Made by a program: the position numbers and the translations under genes
Origin: Lacipirellulaceae bacterium
Lineage (GTDB): Bacteria > Planctomycetota > Planctomycetia > Pirellulales > Lacipirellulaceae
NCBI GenBank assembly: GCA_040218535.1
Contig: JAVJRG010000005.1
Location: 992,001 to 1,056,000 of the forward strand
Length of the DNA: 64,000 nt
Direction of reading: 5' to 3'
Shown: piece after piece, positions 43,184 to 51,368 of the stretch
Layout: every line of letters begins with the position of its first letter
How positions within the stretch are numbered: the stretch's first letter is position 1
Notes under the pieces: generated by a model
The model's database searches: none
Seen by the model: only the letters and a program-made list of their open reading frames with translations
Told to the model about the DNA's origin: nothing

Positions 43184-43206
43184 AAGGAAGCCAAAATTGC
43201 TTCCTT
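43184..43206 (+). other. Hairpin just before the PEP-CTERM gene
   Basis: AAGGAAGC (43184-43191) pairs perfectly with GCTTCCTT (43199-43206) around CAAAATT, ending 20 nt before the ATG at 43227. It could hide or present the ribosome-binding region. No T-tract. The rest of the gap shows nothing clear. Confidence 0.4.
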
Positions 43207-43226
43207 ACTTCCACGAGTGCATCACC

Positions 43227-44069
43227 ATGAGCCGCCGTTCCGTTTGTTTTCAGCTCTTTGCCTTTGCTGTTTGCATTTGCTTTTCTGCTGATTGTGTCAT
43301 TGCTGAGACGATTGTCTTTGACCTTCGTGCTCCATTCATGGGGATGAATGACGGGAACATTCTTGAGGAGACGGGCACACACTCCGAGGGTGGGATTACG
43401 TTAACGGCAACTGCCGAGAACGGTGTCGTCAATGGAACTGCTTCGGGCATGGGAGTGAATGCCGATGTGGTTGGCGACGCTACCGGTGAGATTGAAGCAG
43501 CATTCAACGAGAGCCTGTCGTTCACACTTGGCTTTTCGGGATTTACCGTCGAGCTGGTTTCCATCGATCTCGCAGGGGTCGGACCTTCAGACCCGCATGA
43601 GGCAGATGCGGCTATCATCAGTATCAATGGAACTGAAGCCATCCGATTGTTCACCGGAGTCGCAGGATTCAATGGATCCTCAGACATTTGGACGCCCGTT
43701 GAAACGGTCAACTTACTCAGTGGTGATGTCTTTACTTTCACGGCAACGGATTCCTACCGGATTGAGGAGATCACCGTTGAGACGAGCGTCGTTTCCGGCA
43801 CCGACAACGCGGACTTTAACTCTGACAGCATCGTCGATGGAGACGACTTTCTTGTTTGGCAGCTTGGTTTTGGCAGTGGAACGACTCCTGCTCAAGGCGA
43901 TGCCAACGGCAGTAGTTCTGTTGATTCGGCAGACCTCGTGGTATGGCAAGCTCAGTACGGTACGAGCCCGGCGACACTCGTGACGGCCCCTGAACCAACT
44001 TGTGTTGGATTAGCCGTTGCGGCAGTGATCGCCAGCCTGGCTGTTCGTTCTTCCCGACGAGAAGGTTGA
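43227..44069 (+). CDS. PEP-CTERM protein with dockerin-like EF-hand repeats
   Basis: 280 aa. A signal peptide (FQLFAFAVCICFSADCVIAE) is followed by a beta-rich domain of about 170 residues of unknown function. Two calcium-loop repeats follow: NADFNSDSIVDGDDFLVWQ and GDANGSSSVDSADLVVWQ. The C-terminus has APEPTCVGLAVAAVIASLAV followed by RSSRREG, the Pro-Glu-Pro, hydrophobic helix and basic tail of PEP-CTERM sorting signals handled by exosortase. The dockerin-like pair is characteristic of Lacipirellulaceae-type planctomycetes. The ATG at 43227 places the signal peptide at the N-terminus. Confidence 0.88.
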   Translation: MSRRSVCFQLFAFAVCICFSADCVIAETIVFDLRAPFMGMNDGNILEETGTHSEGGITLTATAENGVVNGTASGMGVNADVVGDATGEIEAAFNESLSFTLGFSGFTVELVSIDLAGVGPSDPHEADAAIISINGTEAIRLFTGVAGFNGSSDIWTPVETVNLLSGDVFTFTATDSYRIEEITVETSVVSGTDNADFNSDSIVDGDDFLVWQLGFGSGTTPAQGDANGSSSVDSADLVVWQAQYGTSPATLVTAPEPTCVGLAVAAVIASLAVRSSRREG

Positions 44070-44175
44070 TTCTTCTGCCGTTGGTGGATTGCCTCGTGGA
44101 AAAGCCCTCTCGAATCCGTTAGGATGCCAGAACTACCGGCCGTTTGCCAATCATATTTCTAGGGTTATTGAATCG

Positions 44176-45231
44176 ATGCGACTGACTTGCCTTACTGTAC
44201 TCTCGCTTGTTTTTTTGAGCTTATCTGGAGCAACTTTAGCGGGCGAGACAGCTCTTAGGATTGTGACTCTCAACGCGGAGATTCTCACGGCTCCTGGCGT
44301 GCGGGCGGGCAGCTTGCAGAAGTACCGCTGGGATACGGCTCGAAGAGAGCAGTTCGAGCGAGTCGCTTCGATCATTGAAGTGCTTAATCCTGACATTCTC
44401 AACTTGGTTGAAGTGACTTCGAAGGAAGGTGTCGATCTCCTAATCGAAATCCTCCACGAGAAGGGCCTGACCGATCTGCGAGGATATCACGTCGAGAATA
44501 ATGATGAGTTTACGGGAATGGATGTCGCGCTGATTTCTCGCTACGAGCCGGTCACGGTCGAGGGTGCCAAGATTCGTACGTTCTATTCGCCCGAGCACGA
44601 CCCGACATGGCGGCAGGCGTTTCCTGCGGTCAGTCGTCGAGGGGACAAGTATCAGGCGATGACCTCGCTTTCGCGTAACGCGGTCTACTACTTTGAGATT
44701 GATGGCCACAAAATGGGGTTCCTTGGTCTTCATCTGAAGTCGAACCCCAGCGACGATTACTCCAACGCGAAACGCTCTGCACAAGCGAAAGTCGCACAAC
44801 GTGTGATTCGCCAAGAGATTACAGGTCGTGGCTATCTTCCGATTATCCTCGGTGATCTCAACGACTACGACCCTGATGTGCCCGACCGAGACGACACACG
44901 CGATACTTTGACGACGGTTCTCAAAGACCTTAAGGACTTCGATGCCCAGCAATCAGGTCCTGAGCTATTCAATGTCGCGAAGTTGATTCCTAGGGTGAAA
45001 GATCGATTCACTTCACTATGGGACCGTAATGAAAATGGAGTGATGGATCCCTTCGATGTCCAGACGATGATCGATCATATTCTGCTGCCGAAGGAATTTG
45101 AGTCTTACGTGAAGCGTGCTTTTATCTTTCACACGATCGACCTGAGTACGACGGATCATCTGGCGGTGGTTGTTGATTTGATGCTTCCAAGCAAAAGCCA
45201 GGCACCGGCAACAGCAGCGGTCTCGCCTTAA
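44176..45231 (+). CDS. Secreted endonuclease/exonuclease/phosphatase-fold protein
   Basis: 351 aa. A signal peptide (MRLTCLTVLSLVFLSLSGATLA) precedes an EEP domain. LRIVTLNAEIL holds the metal-site Asn, LNLVEVTS the Glu, GLHLKSNPSD the catalytic His, ILGDLNDYDPD the Asp/Asn pair, and TTDHLAVVVDL the final Asp-His. All core residues are present, so a periplasmic or secreted phosphodiesterase, nuclease or phosphatase is expected; the substrate is unknown. The ATG at 44176 starts the signal peptide. Confidence 0.85.
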   Translation: MRLTCLTVLSLVFLSLSGATLAGETALRIVTLNAEILTAPGVRAGSLQKYRWDTARREQFERVASIIEVLNPDILNLVEVTSKEGVDLLIEILHEKGLTDLRGYHVENNDEFTGMDVALISRYEPVTVEGAKIRTFYSPEHDPTWRQAFPAVSRRGDKYQAMTSLSRNAVYYFEIDGHKMGFLGLHLKSNPSDDYSNAKRSAQAKVAQRVIRQEITGRGYLPIILGDLNDYDPDVPDRDDTRDTLTTVLKDLKDFDAQQSGPELFNVAKLIPRVKDRFTSLWDRNENGVMDPFDVQTMIDHILLPKEFESYVKRAFIFHTIDLSTTDHLAVVVDLMLPSKSQAPATAAVSP

Positions 45232-45308
45232 TTCAAAGACTTCATCCCGCTTGCGGCTAAGCCGACGAGCGACTTCCCCTTTCGCATTTCACTTTCTCGC
45301 TCCTAGTA

Positions 45309-46025
45309 ATGTCTATTGTCTCACTTATCGATCATGCGGTTCTTCACCCCACGCAAACAGGCGATGACCTCCGCGATGCCTGTGGTTTCTGCATTGAACT
45401 GGGCGCTGCCAGCGTTTGCGTAAAGCCTTCGATGGTCGCTCTCGCCAGCGAACTCTTGGCCGATTCGAAAGTGATGGCGAGTACTGTCATCGGATTCCCT
45501 CACGGAGGAACAACGACGGCCACGAAAGTCCGCGAGACGGAAGTTGCTTGCTCTGAGGGTGCCGCAGAGGTTGATATGGTCGTCAACCTCGGGCGAGTCT
45601 TCGCCGAGGATTGGCAAGCGGTCGAGCAAGACATTCGCGAAGTTGTCGAAGCCGCAAAGTCGGGGGGAGCAATCACGAAAGTCATTTTCGAAACCGGCTT
45701 GCTACCCAACGACGACGTCAAGCGTCGCCTCTGCGAGTTGAGCGAGTCCGCCGGTGCTGCCTTTGTAAAAACCTCAACTGGTTTTGGCATGGTTAAGAAC
45801 GAAGACGGCTCCATGCGCTCCACAGGTGCCACCGAGCACGACATCAAGCTCATGCGTGAAACATGCAGTGAAGCCGTTGAGGTGAAAGCCTCAGGAGGCA
45901 TCCGCAGTTACGAGGACGCCAAGCGATTGGTCGATCTCGGCGCAACACGATTGGGCGCCAGTAGCACGAAAGCAATCGCCGCCGGGGAACAGGGTAGTGA
46001 GACGGTCAGCAAGGCGGACTATTGA
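45309..46025 (+). CDS. deoC: Deoxyribose-phosphate aldolase
   Basis: 238 aa. It splits 2-deoxyribose 5-phosphate into glyceraldehyde 3-phosphate and acetaldehyde. Motifs: LIDHAVLHPTQT, EVDMVVNLGRVF, KVIFETGLL, FVKTSTGFG (Schiff-base Lys) and VEVKASGGIRSYEDA (second Lys). With the phosphorylases just downstream it completes the catabolism of deoxynucleosides to central carbon intermediates. The next gene is 105 nt away, across an inverted-repeat element. Confidence 0.94.
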   Translation: MSIVSLIDHAVLHPTQTGDDLRDACGFCIELGAASVCVKPSMVALASELLADSKVMASTVIGFPHGGTTTATKVRETEVACSEGAAEVDMVVNLGRVFAEDWQAVEQDIREVVEAAKSGGAITKVIFETGLLPNDDVKRRLCELSESAGAAFVKTSTGFGMVKNEDGSMRSTGATEHDIKLMRETCSEAVEVKASGGIRSYEDAKRLVDLGATRLGASSTKAIAAGEQGSETVSKADY

Positions 46026-46029
46026 TGCC

Positions 46030-46118
46030 TCACGCAAAGGCGCCAAGGCACAAAGAGTACCCCAAAATAAACATAATCTTTTGACACACAAACTTCGCGC
46101 CTAGGCGCCTTTGCGAGA
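46030..46118. repeat. Inverted-repeat element, GCAAAGGCGCC family
   Basis: The arms 46030-46055 and 46093-46118 are 26 nt and complementary at 22 positions, with the core CGCAAAGGCGCC exact. The spacer is 37 nt and AT-rich. It begins 4 nt after the deoC stop and ends 12 nt before the next ATG, so the element is the gap. Confidence 0.8.
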
Positions 46119-46130
46119 GATCAGAATAGG

Positions 46131-46979
46131 ATGTTAGAACTCTACGGACAAATCGAAGAAGCTGTTTCATTCATTCGGCAGCAATGGAGTGAGACGCCGG
46201 TTGCTGGTATTGTGCTTGGCACCGGGCTAGGAAACTTGGCTGCCAGTATCGAGTCGCCGGTGGCGATCGATTACGCGGAGATTCCCAACTTCCCTGTCAG
46301 TACAGCGACAAGCCACAAGGGTCGGCTCGTTTGTGGGACGCTCGAAGGAGTGCCTATCGTGGCGATGGAGGGACGTATTCATCAGTACGAAGGGGTGCCC
46401 CTGAAGCAAATCACCTTACCAATCCGCGTGATGAAGGCGCTGGGGGCGAATTTGTTAGTCGTGTCTCAAGCCGTTGGGGGAATGAATCCCTATTATGAGG
46501 CCGGCGATGTCATGATCATCGACGATCAGATCAACCTCATGGGCGATAATCCGCTGGTCGGCGTGAATGACGATCGGCTCGGTCCGCGGTTCCCGGATAT
46601 GTCGGCTCCGTACACGCCTGAGCTGATTGAGGCGGGGATGGAAATTGCGCGGAAGAACAATTTTCACGTCCATCGAGGTGTCACCGTGGCGGTGACGGGT
46701 CCGAATTTGGAGACACGTGCCGAGTATCGTTTTCTGCGCATGATTGGCGCTGATGTCGTGGGCATGTCGACCGTGCCAGAAGTGATTGTTGCCGTTCATG
46801 GCGGCATGCGGGTGTTCGGACTTTCAGTGATCACTGACATGTGCCTGCCTGACTCGCTAAAGCCTGCAGTTGTTGAGGAGATTATCGCCGTCGCCAATGC
46901 GGCTGAGCCGAAACTAAAATCGCTGGTGCTTGGCATCCTCGCCCACGAAGCTCAGCTCGTTGCATCGTCAGGGGGCTAA
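46131..46979 (+). CDS. Purine nucleoside phosphorylase paralog 1, divergent specificity
   Basis: 282 aa, trimeric PNP/MTAP family. Shared motifs: IVLGTGLGNLA, GRIHQYEG, GPNLETRAEYR and VGMSTVPEVIV. Unlike paralog 2 it has Asp236 where human PNP has Asn243 (ITDM versus ITNK), Gln in place of the Asn of NAAGG (SQAVGGMNP), Leu for Phe200, and a Val in place of the 5'-hydroxyl-contacting His257. Asp and Val at those positions are features of methylthioadenosine phosphorylases, so a 6-aminopurine or 5'-modified nucleoside is a plausible substrate. It ends 2 nt before the second copy. Confidence 0.85.
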   Translation: MLELYGQIEEAVSFIRQQWSETPVAGIVLGTGLGNLAASIESPVAIDYAEIPNFPVSTATSHKGRLVCGTLEGVPIVAMEGRIHQYEGVPLKQITLPIRVMKALGANLLVVSQAVGGMNPYYEAGDVMIIDDQINLMGDNPLVGVNDDRLGPRFPDMSAPYTPELIEAGMEIARKNNFHVHRGVTVAVTGPNLETRAEYRFLRMIGADVVGMSTVPEVIVAVHGGMRVFGLSVITDMCLPDSLKPAVVEEIIAVANAAEPKLKSLVLGILAHEAQLVASSGG

Positions 46980-46981
46980 GA

Positions 46982-47803
46982 ATGCTTGAACTTGCCAGCC
47001 AAATGGAAGAGGCTGTCGCGGTTGTTCGAGACCGCTGGGGCGAGCAGCCTGTTGCTGGGATCATCCTCGGCACAGGACTCGGGCGGCTCGCCGACGAAAT
47101 TGCGGATTCCGTTGAGATCGAATACGCCGAGGTGCCGAACTTTCCACAGTCGACAGCCATCGGCCATCGTGGGCAGCTTGTCTGTGGAAAGCTTGCGGGA
47201 AAGCCCGTCATTGCATTCCAAGGTCGCTTTCACTTGTACGAGGGCAATAGTGCTCAGCAAGCGGCGATGCCTGTCCGTTTACTCCAGGCCTTGGGTACGC
47301 AGGTGCTAGTGGTTTCCAATGCTGCGGGCGGGTTGAACCCACACTATCGCGTGGGTGATTTGATGATGATTGAAGATCAAATCAACCTGCAGTTCGACAA
47401 CCCATTGATCGGTGTGAATGACGACAACCTTGGCCCTCGTTTCCCAGACATGTCTGCTCCCTATGATTTGCAGTTACAGCAACGCACGGCAGACATTGCT
47501 CGCGAGGCGGGGATCGAACTGCACCGCGGGGTTTATGTGTCAGTTTTAGGGCCGAATTATGAAACGCGGGCCGAATACCGTATGTGTCGCCAACTCGGCG
47601 GTGATGCTGTGGGAATGTCGACCACGCCGGAAACGACTGCCGCTCGGCACGCGGACATCCAGGTATTGGGCTTCTCAACGATCACCAATGTCGGCTCGCC
47701 TGACATGCTCGACGAGACCGACGGACACGATGTGGTCGCCAATGCCGATGCAGCAAGCGATAAGCTTCGCAGAATCGTCGAGGGTGTGATTGCATCGCTC
47801 TGA
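46982..47803 (+). CDS. Purine nucleoside phosphorylase paralog 2, canonical
   Basis: 273 aa, trimeric PNP family, producing ribose or deoxyribose 1-phosphate and a free base. The canonical residues are kept: GRFHLYEG (His86/Tyr88 region), SNAAGGLNP, GPNYETRAE, ITNVGSPDM with Asn236 matching human Asn243, and a retained His (codon 249) in the His257 position. An inosine/guanosine preference is therefore expected. It lies in tandem with paralog 1, with which it shares order and length but clearly diverged residues, so the duplication is old. Confidence 0.9.
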   Translation: MLELASQMEEAVAVVRDRWGEQPVAGIILGTGLGRLADEIADSVEIEYAEVPNFPQSTAIGHRGQLVCGKLAGKPVIAFQGRFHLYEGNSAQQAAMPVRLLQALGTQVLVVSNAAGGLNPHYRVGDLMMIEDQINLQFDNPLIGVNDDNLGPRFPDMSAPYDLQLQQRTADIAREAGIELHRGVYVSVLGPNYETRAEYRMCRQLGGDAVGMSTTPETTAARHADIQVLGFSTITNVGSPDMLDETDGHDVVANADAASDKLRRIVEGVIASL

Positions 47804-47864
47804 CCTCGGTTTAACTGAGTCAGTTACCGATTTGAGAAGTCACTCTCTTTGCTAAAGCGATCTT

Positions 47865-48881
47865 ATGGATCTCAACTTCATCTGGTTTGTGTTGATCGGC
47901 ATTCTCATGGCAGGCTATGCCGTACTGGATGGGTTCGATCTGGGCGTCGGTATCTTGCACCCGTTGGCAAGGAACGACGAGCAACGTCGCCTTTCGATGA
48001 GCAGCATTGGCCCGTTGTGGGATGGCAACGAGGTTTGGCTCGTTACCTTTGGCGGAGCGTTACTCGCTGCGTTTCCCGAGGCGTACTCGTGTATTCTCCC
48101 GGCGTTCTATACATTGTTCATGCTTGTCTTGTTCTGTCTGATCTTCCGGGCTGTCAGCTTGGAATTCCGCAACAAAGTGAAATCGCCCGTTTGGCGGAGA
48201 CTTTGGGATTATGCATTTTTCGGATCAAGCCTCACGGCCTCCCTGCTGTTTGGAATTGCGGCAGGCAATGGCATTGCCGGGATCCCGCTTGATGAGCGAG
48301 GTCGTTACGCGGGGACTTTTTTGGAACTCATTACGCCTTACCCTATCGCGGTGGGACTGTTTACCGTGGCGATGTTCGCGATGCATGGAGCGATCTTCTT
48401 GCACCTGAAGACCGAAGGAGAAACTCAAGAGAGAGCAGGGCAGTGGATCTGGCATACCTGGGGGACGTTTCTGGTGATGTACTTTCTGACCACTATGTAC
48501 ACGCTCGTCACGGTGCCCAGAGCAGTCCCTAACTTCGAACAGGCACCGTGGACAGCGGCCGTTGTTGTGTTAAATGTCCTAGCAGTAGCAAACATTCCCC
48601 GTGCGGTGAAGGCTCACAAGATGGGACAAGCATTTGTTTCGTCCTGCGTGACCATCATTTGTTTGGTCACGCTTTGGAGCGTCGCGCTCTTCCCGAACCT
48701 TGTCACCGCTAGCAACGATCCTGAGCTCAGCCTGACGATTTACAATGCGGCTTCCAGTCAGGGAACGCTCAAGCTCATGGCATGGATTGCGCTACTCGGT
48801 ATGCCGATGGTCATCGCCTACACCGGGATCGTTTATTGGACTTTCCGGGGAAAGGCCAAATCTGACTTGTATGGAACCTAG
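47865..48881 (+). CDS. cydB: Cytochrome bd ubiquinol oxidase subunit II
   Basis: 338 aa with about nine hydrophobic segments. The family N-terminus is intact: IWFVLIGILMAGYAVLDGFDLG, followed by SIGPLWDGNEVWLVTFGGA. It pairs with the haem-bearing CydA to reduce oxygen using quinol. No cydA, cydX or cydCD is present on either side: the preceding gene is a PNP and the following gene is recQ on the other strand. The partner must be elsewhere, unless a cyanide-insensitive variant uses another partner. Confidence 0.92.
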   Translation: MDLNFIWFVLIGILMAGYAVLDGFDLGVGILHPLARNDEQRRLSMSSIGPLWDGNEVWLVTFGGALLAAFPEAYSCILPAFYTLFMLVLFCLIFRAVSLEFRNKVKSPVWRRLWDYAFFGSSLTASLLFGIAAGNGIAGIPLDERGRYAGTFLELITPYPIAVGLFTVAMFAMHGAIFLHLKTEGETQERAGQWIWHTWGTFLVMYFLTTMYTLVTVPRAVPNFEQAPWTAAVVVLNVLAVANIPRAVKAHKMGQAFVSSCVTIICLVTLWSVALFPNLVTASNDPELSLTIYNAASSQGTLKLMAWIALLGMPMVIAYTGIVYWTFRGKAKSDLYGT

Positions 48882-48899
48882 CCGTCAGGAACAAGCTGG

Positions 48900-50738
48900 T
48901 TACGATCCCGTGCTTCGGATTCGCTCTAAAAACGCTTCACCGTACTCAGCGAGCTTCTTCTCCCCCACGCCGACGACCTCACGCAAATCGTCAAGACTTT
49001 GCGGCTGACGTCGGGCCATATCACGGAGCGTGCGGTCGCCGAAGACAATGTACGCCGGCACGCTCCGTTCATGTGCTAGGTCACGACGAAGGTTACGCAA
49101 CTCGTCGAAGAGTCCGCGATCAACATCTTCCCAATCCTCGGGGGTCTCGACCCGAGTTCGTTGACTTGACTTTGCCTTGGCCGGTTTCAGGAGAGATGGT
49201 GTGACTTCGCCCCGTAGTAGCCGCTCCCCCGATGCGGTCAGCGAGAGCGTGTTGTATTCGCCAGTCTTCTCTAAAAATCCTTGCCCAACGAGTTGTTCGA
49301 TCCAGTCGCGTACCGCCCTGAGTGGATACTCCTCCATGATTCCGTACGTGCTTAGTCGTTCGTGACCTCGTTCAGCAATCCGTTGCTCCGCCGAACCGTT
49401 CAGCACTTTCGCGGTATAATCAGCTCCATAGCGTTGTTCTAAACGCACGACACAGGAGACAATCTTCTGCCCCAGGATCGTTGCGTCCTCAACGAGGTCA
49501 ATCTCCTCCAGGCAGACGTCGCAGGCACCGCAGTTGTCGCGATCGAGTTCTTGCCCAAAGTATTCGACGATCTCACGATGACGACACTTAGCGCTCTGGC
49601 TATAGGCCGACATGGAGGCGAGCGCCTGCATGGCCCCCTCTGCGCCGTTTGCTTCGCCCTCTTCGATAATCCGCCGCCACAAGGGCGCATCACGACCTGA
49701 ATGCAGTAAGAGGCACTCTGACTCCAGCCCGTCTCGTCCCGCGCGTCCGCTCTCTTGCTGGTATTGCTCGAGTGACTTGGGCATTCCCATGTGAATCACA
49801 TAGCGGACATTCGACTTGTCGATGCCCATGCCGAAAGCAACCGTGGCAACGATAATGTCGACCTCTTCGCTAGCGAATTCTTCTTGGTGTCTTTGCCGAA
49901 TGGTGTCGTCGAGCCCCGCGTGATAAGCACGTACGCGACAGCCCCACTCGGCGAGCGTAGCGGCCGTTTTTTCGACTTCCTTGCGGCTGATGCAGTAGAT
50001 GATCCCCGCGGCTCCTGAATGTCGATCAACGACTTCTCGGATTTGCTCGAGCGCTTGATGCTTCCGTTTGACCCGGTAAACAAGATTCGGTCGATCAAAC
50101 GACCCAACCAGCATCTCAGCATTCTCAAGGCCCAGTTGCTCAGCAACATCACGGCGAACCTGTTGAGTTGCAGTCGCCGTGTAAGCATGCATGCCCACGC
50201 CAGGCAAAGCATCCTTCAAGAGCCGCAACTGACGATACTCTGGCCTAAAGTCATGCCCCCAGGAACTGATGCAATGCGCTTCATCGACGGCGACTTGGGA
50301 GACTTGGACGGACTTCAAAAACTCGAGTGTGCGTGGCTGCACGACTCGCTCAGGAGCACAGTAGAGAAGTTTTAGTTGCCCGCTGCGGATCTCGTCGGCG
50401 ATCTGTCGCTTCTCATCAGGGCTCACCATGCTATGAACACATGCCGCTGGAACGCCACAATCGGAGAGGGCGTCCACTTGATCTTTCATCAAGGAAATCA
50501 GCGGCGAAACAACGACCGTCAGGCCTTCCAAGACTACTGCCGGTGCCTGATAGCAGAGCGATTTCCCGCCGCCAGTGGGAAGTACCACGACCGAGTCCTG
50601 ATGTGCGAGGGCAAACTCCATCGCCTCGCGCTGCAGAGGACGGAAGTTATCGTAGCCCCAGTATTTCTTCAGGGCAGCACTGAGGAGGTCGTTGTCGTTG
50701 GCTGCTGAGTCAATCTCGCTGGAATTTGGCGCTGTCAT
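48900..50738 (-). CDS. recQ: ATP-dependent DNA helicase RecQ
   Basis: 612 aa, E. coli length. Motif I LPTGGGKSLCYQAPA, DEAH box AVDEAHCISSWGHDFRPEY, motif V ATVAFGMGIDKSNVRYVIH and motif VI QESGRAGRD are present. The zinc Cys set is visible (CRHREIVEYFG, then CGACDVC). A winged-helix RQC domain and a C-terminal HRDC domain (LRRDLAHERSVPAYIVF, LREVVGVGEKKLAEYG) follow. It acts in recombination and fork repair. It is 12 nt downstream of the DUF4160 gene, so possibly co-transcribed with it. Confidence 0.95.
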   Translation of the reverse strand: MTAPNSSEIDSAANDNDLLSAALKKYWGYDNFRPLQREAMEFALAHQDSVVVLPTGGGKSLCYQAPAVVLEGLTVVVSPLISLMKDQVDALSDCGVPAACVHSMVSPDEKRQIADEIRSGQLKLLYCAPERVVQPRTLEFLKSVQVSQVAVDEAHCISSWGHDFRPEYRQLRLLKDALPGVGMHAYTATATQQVRRDVAEQLGLENAEMLVGSFDRPNLVYRVKRKHQALEQIREVVDRHSGAAGIIYCISRKEVEKTAATLAEWGCRVRAYHAGLDDTIRQRHQEEFASEEVDIIVATVAFGMGIDKSNVRYVIHMGMPKSLEQYQQESGRAGRDGLESECLLLHSGRDAPLWRRIIEEGEANGAEGAMQALASMSAYSQSAKCRHREIVEYFGQELDRDNCGACDVCLEEIDLVEDATILGQKIVSCVVRLEQRYGADYTAKVLNGSAEQRIAERGHERLSTYGIMEEYPLRAVRDWIEQLVGQGFLEKTGEYNTLSLTASGERLLRGEVTPSLLKPAKAKSSQRTRVETPEDWEDVDRGLFDELRNLRRDLAHERSVPAYIVFGDRTLRDMARRQPQSLDDLREVVGVGEKKLAEYGEAFLERIRSTGS

Positions 50739-50750
50739 GGCACGCCTATT

Positions 50751-51011
50751 CTAGTCGAGCGGATCGATTGGCTGTAGCGGTTTCATGTCCCTTGCGAGTT
50801 GCCAATCTTGTTGCAGCTCGCTTTGGTGTTCTGATGCCCATTCGAGTACAAGCTTCGTAGCACGCGTGGGGAGCTTACCAGCAATGACTTGTAGGTTATT
50901 CAAGTCGACCAGTATCGAGTCTCCTCCATATTCCGCATGAAAGTGGGGAGGCGTATGGTCGTTGTAGAACATTTTGATGATGATGCCATAAAATCGGCTG
51001 ATTTCAGGCAT
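50751..51011 (-). CDS. DUF4160-family protein
   Basis: 86 aa. It contains MPEISRFYGIIIKMFYNDH followed by PPHFHAEYG, the signature of DUF4160, and a C-terminal helix (ATKLVLEWASEHQSELQQDW). It overlaps the upstream DUF2442 gene by 8 nt. The two families commonly occur as a pair and behave like a small accessory module, possibly toxin-antitoxin, but activity is unproven. The ATG at 51011 is chosen as the family start. Confidence 0.8.
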   Translation of the reverse strand: MPEISRFYGIIIKMFYNDHTPPHFHAEYGGDSILVDLNNLQVIAGKLPTRATKLVLEWASEHQSELQQDWQLARDMKPLQPIDPLD

Positions 51012-51285
51012 GAGAATCTTCTGCAACCGACGAGAGAATCGTTTCTGGAGACTTCCCAGAGACTTCCAAATAGAGAGCATCTGGGCAGAGGTCTACGTTT
51101 TCTCCCCAGCACAGCTCACCACCTGTTCCAATCACTACGCCCTCAAACTTGCCAGGCTCGTTCCATATGCTGAATACGCCTTTGCCGACAAGACATTTCA
51201 AGCAAACTTCGCCAGCAGTTCCGTCATTGAACTCCAAGGCCAAGGAGTAGTCCGGCAGGGCGTCGACTTTTACGATTCGAAACAT
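51004..51285 (-). CDS. DUF2442-family protein
   Basis: 93 aa. MFRIVKVDALPDYSLALEFN followed by DGTAGEVCLKCLVGKGVFSI matches the DUF2442 fold, a small beta-rich protein sometimes preceding DUF4160. Its start codon is ATG at 51285. It is the first gene of the pair and overlaps the second, which implies translational coupling. An imperfect palindrome at 51335-51363, 50-80 nt upstream, could be its control site. Confidence 0.78.
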   Translation of the reverse strand: MFRIVKVDALPDYSLALEFNDGTAGEVCLKCLVGKGVFSIWNEPGKFEGVVIGTGGELCWGENVDLCPDALYLEVSGKSPETILSSVAEDSHA

Positions 51286-51334
51286 GGTGGCGGAAGTGGA
51301 ATCGACTGGAGAAACTAAGAGCGTGCTCGTTAAC

Positions 51335-51363
51335 GCATTATACCGCCAAATAACGTGTAATGC
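51335..51363. promoter_or_regulatory. Palindrome upstream of the DUF2442/DUF4160 pair
   Basis: GCATTATAC (51335-51343) and GTGTAATGC (51355-51363) are complementary at 8 of 9 positions. It lies between the murG stop and the DUF2442 start. It may be an operator for the small gene pair or a 3' structure of murG. No T-tract. Confidence 0.35.
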
Positions 51364-51368
51364 ATGTA

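Noticed and set aside
43175-43205. Sigma-54 promoter before the PEP-CTERM gene (TTGGCA ... TTGCT)
   Set aside because: The spacing between the GG and GC elements is 16 nt rather than 10, so it does not fit the -24/-12 consensus.
46131-47803. Tandem phosphorylases as an assembly duplication
   Set aside because: The copies differ throughout, including active-site residues and flanks, so they are genuine old paralogs.
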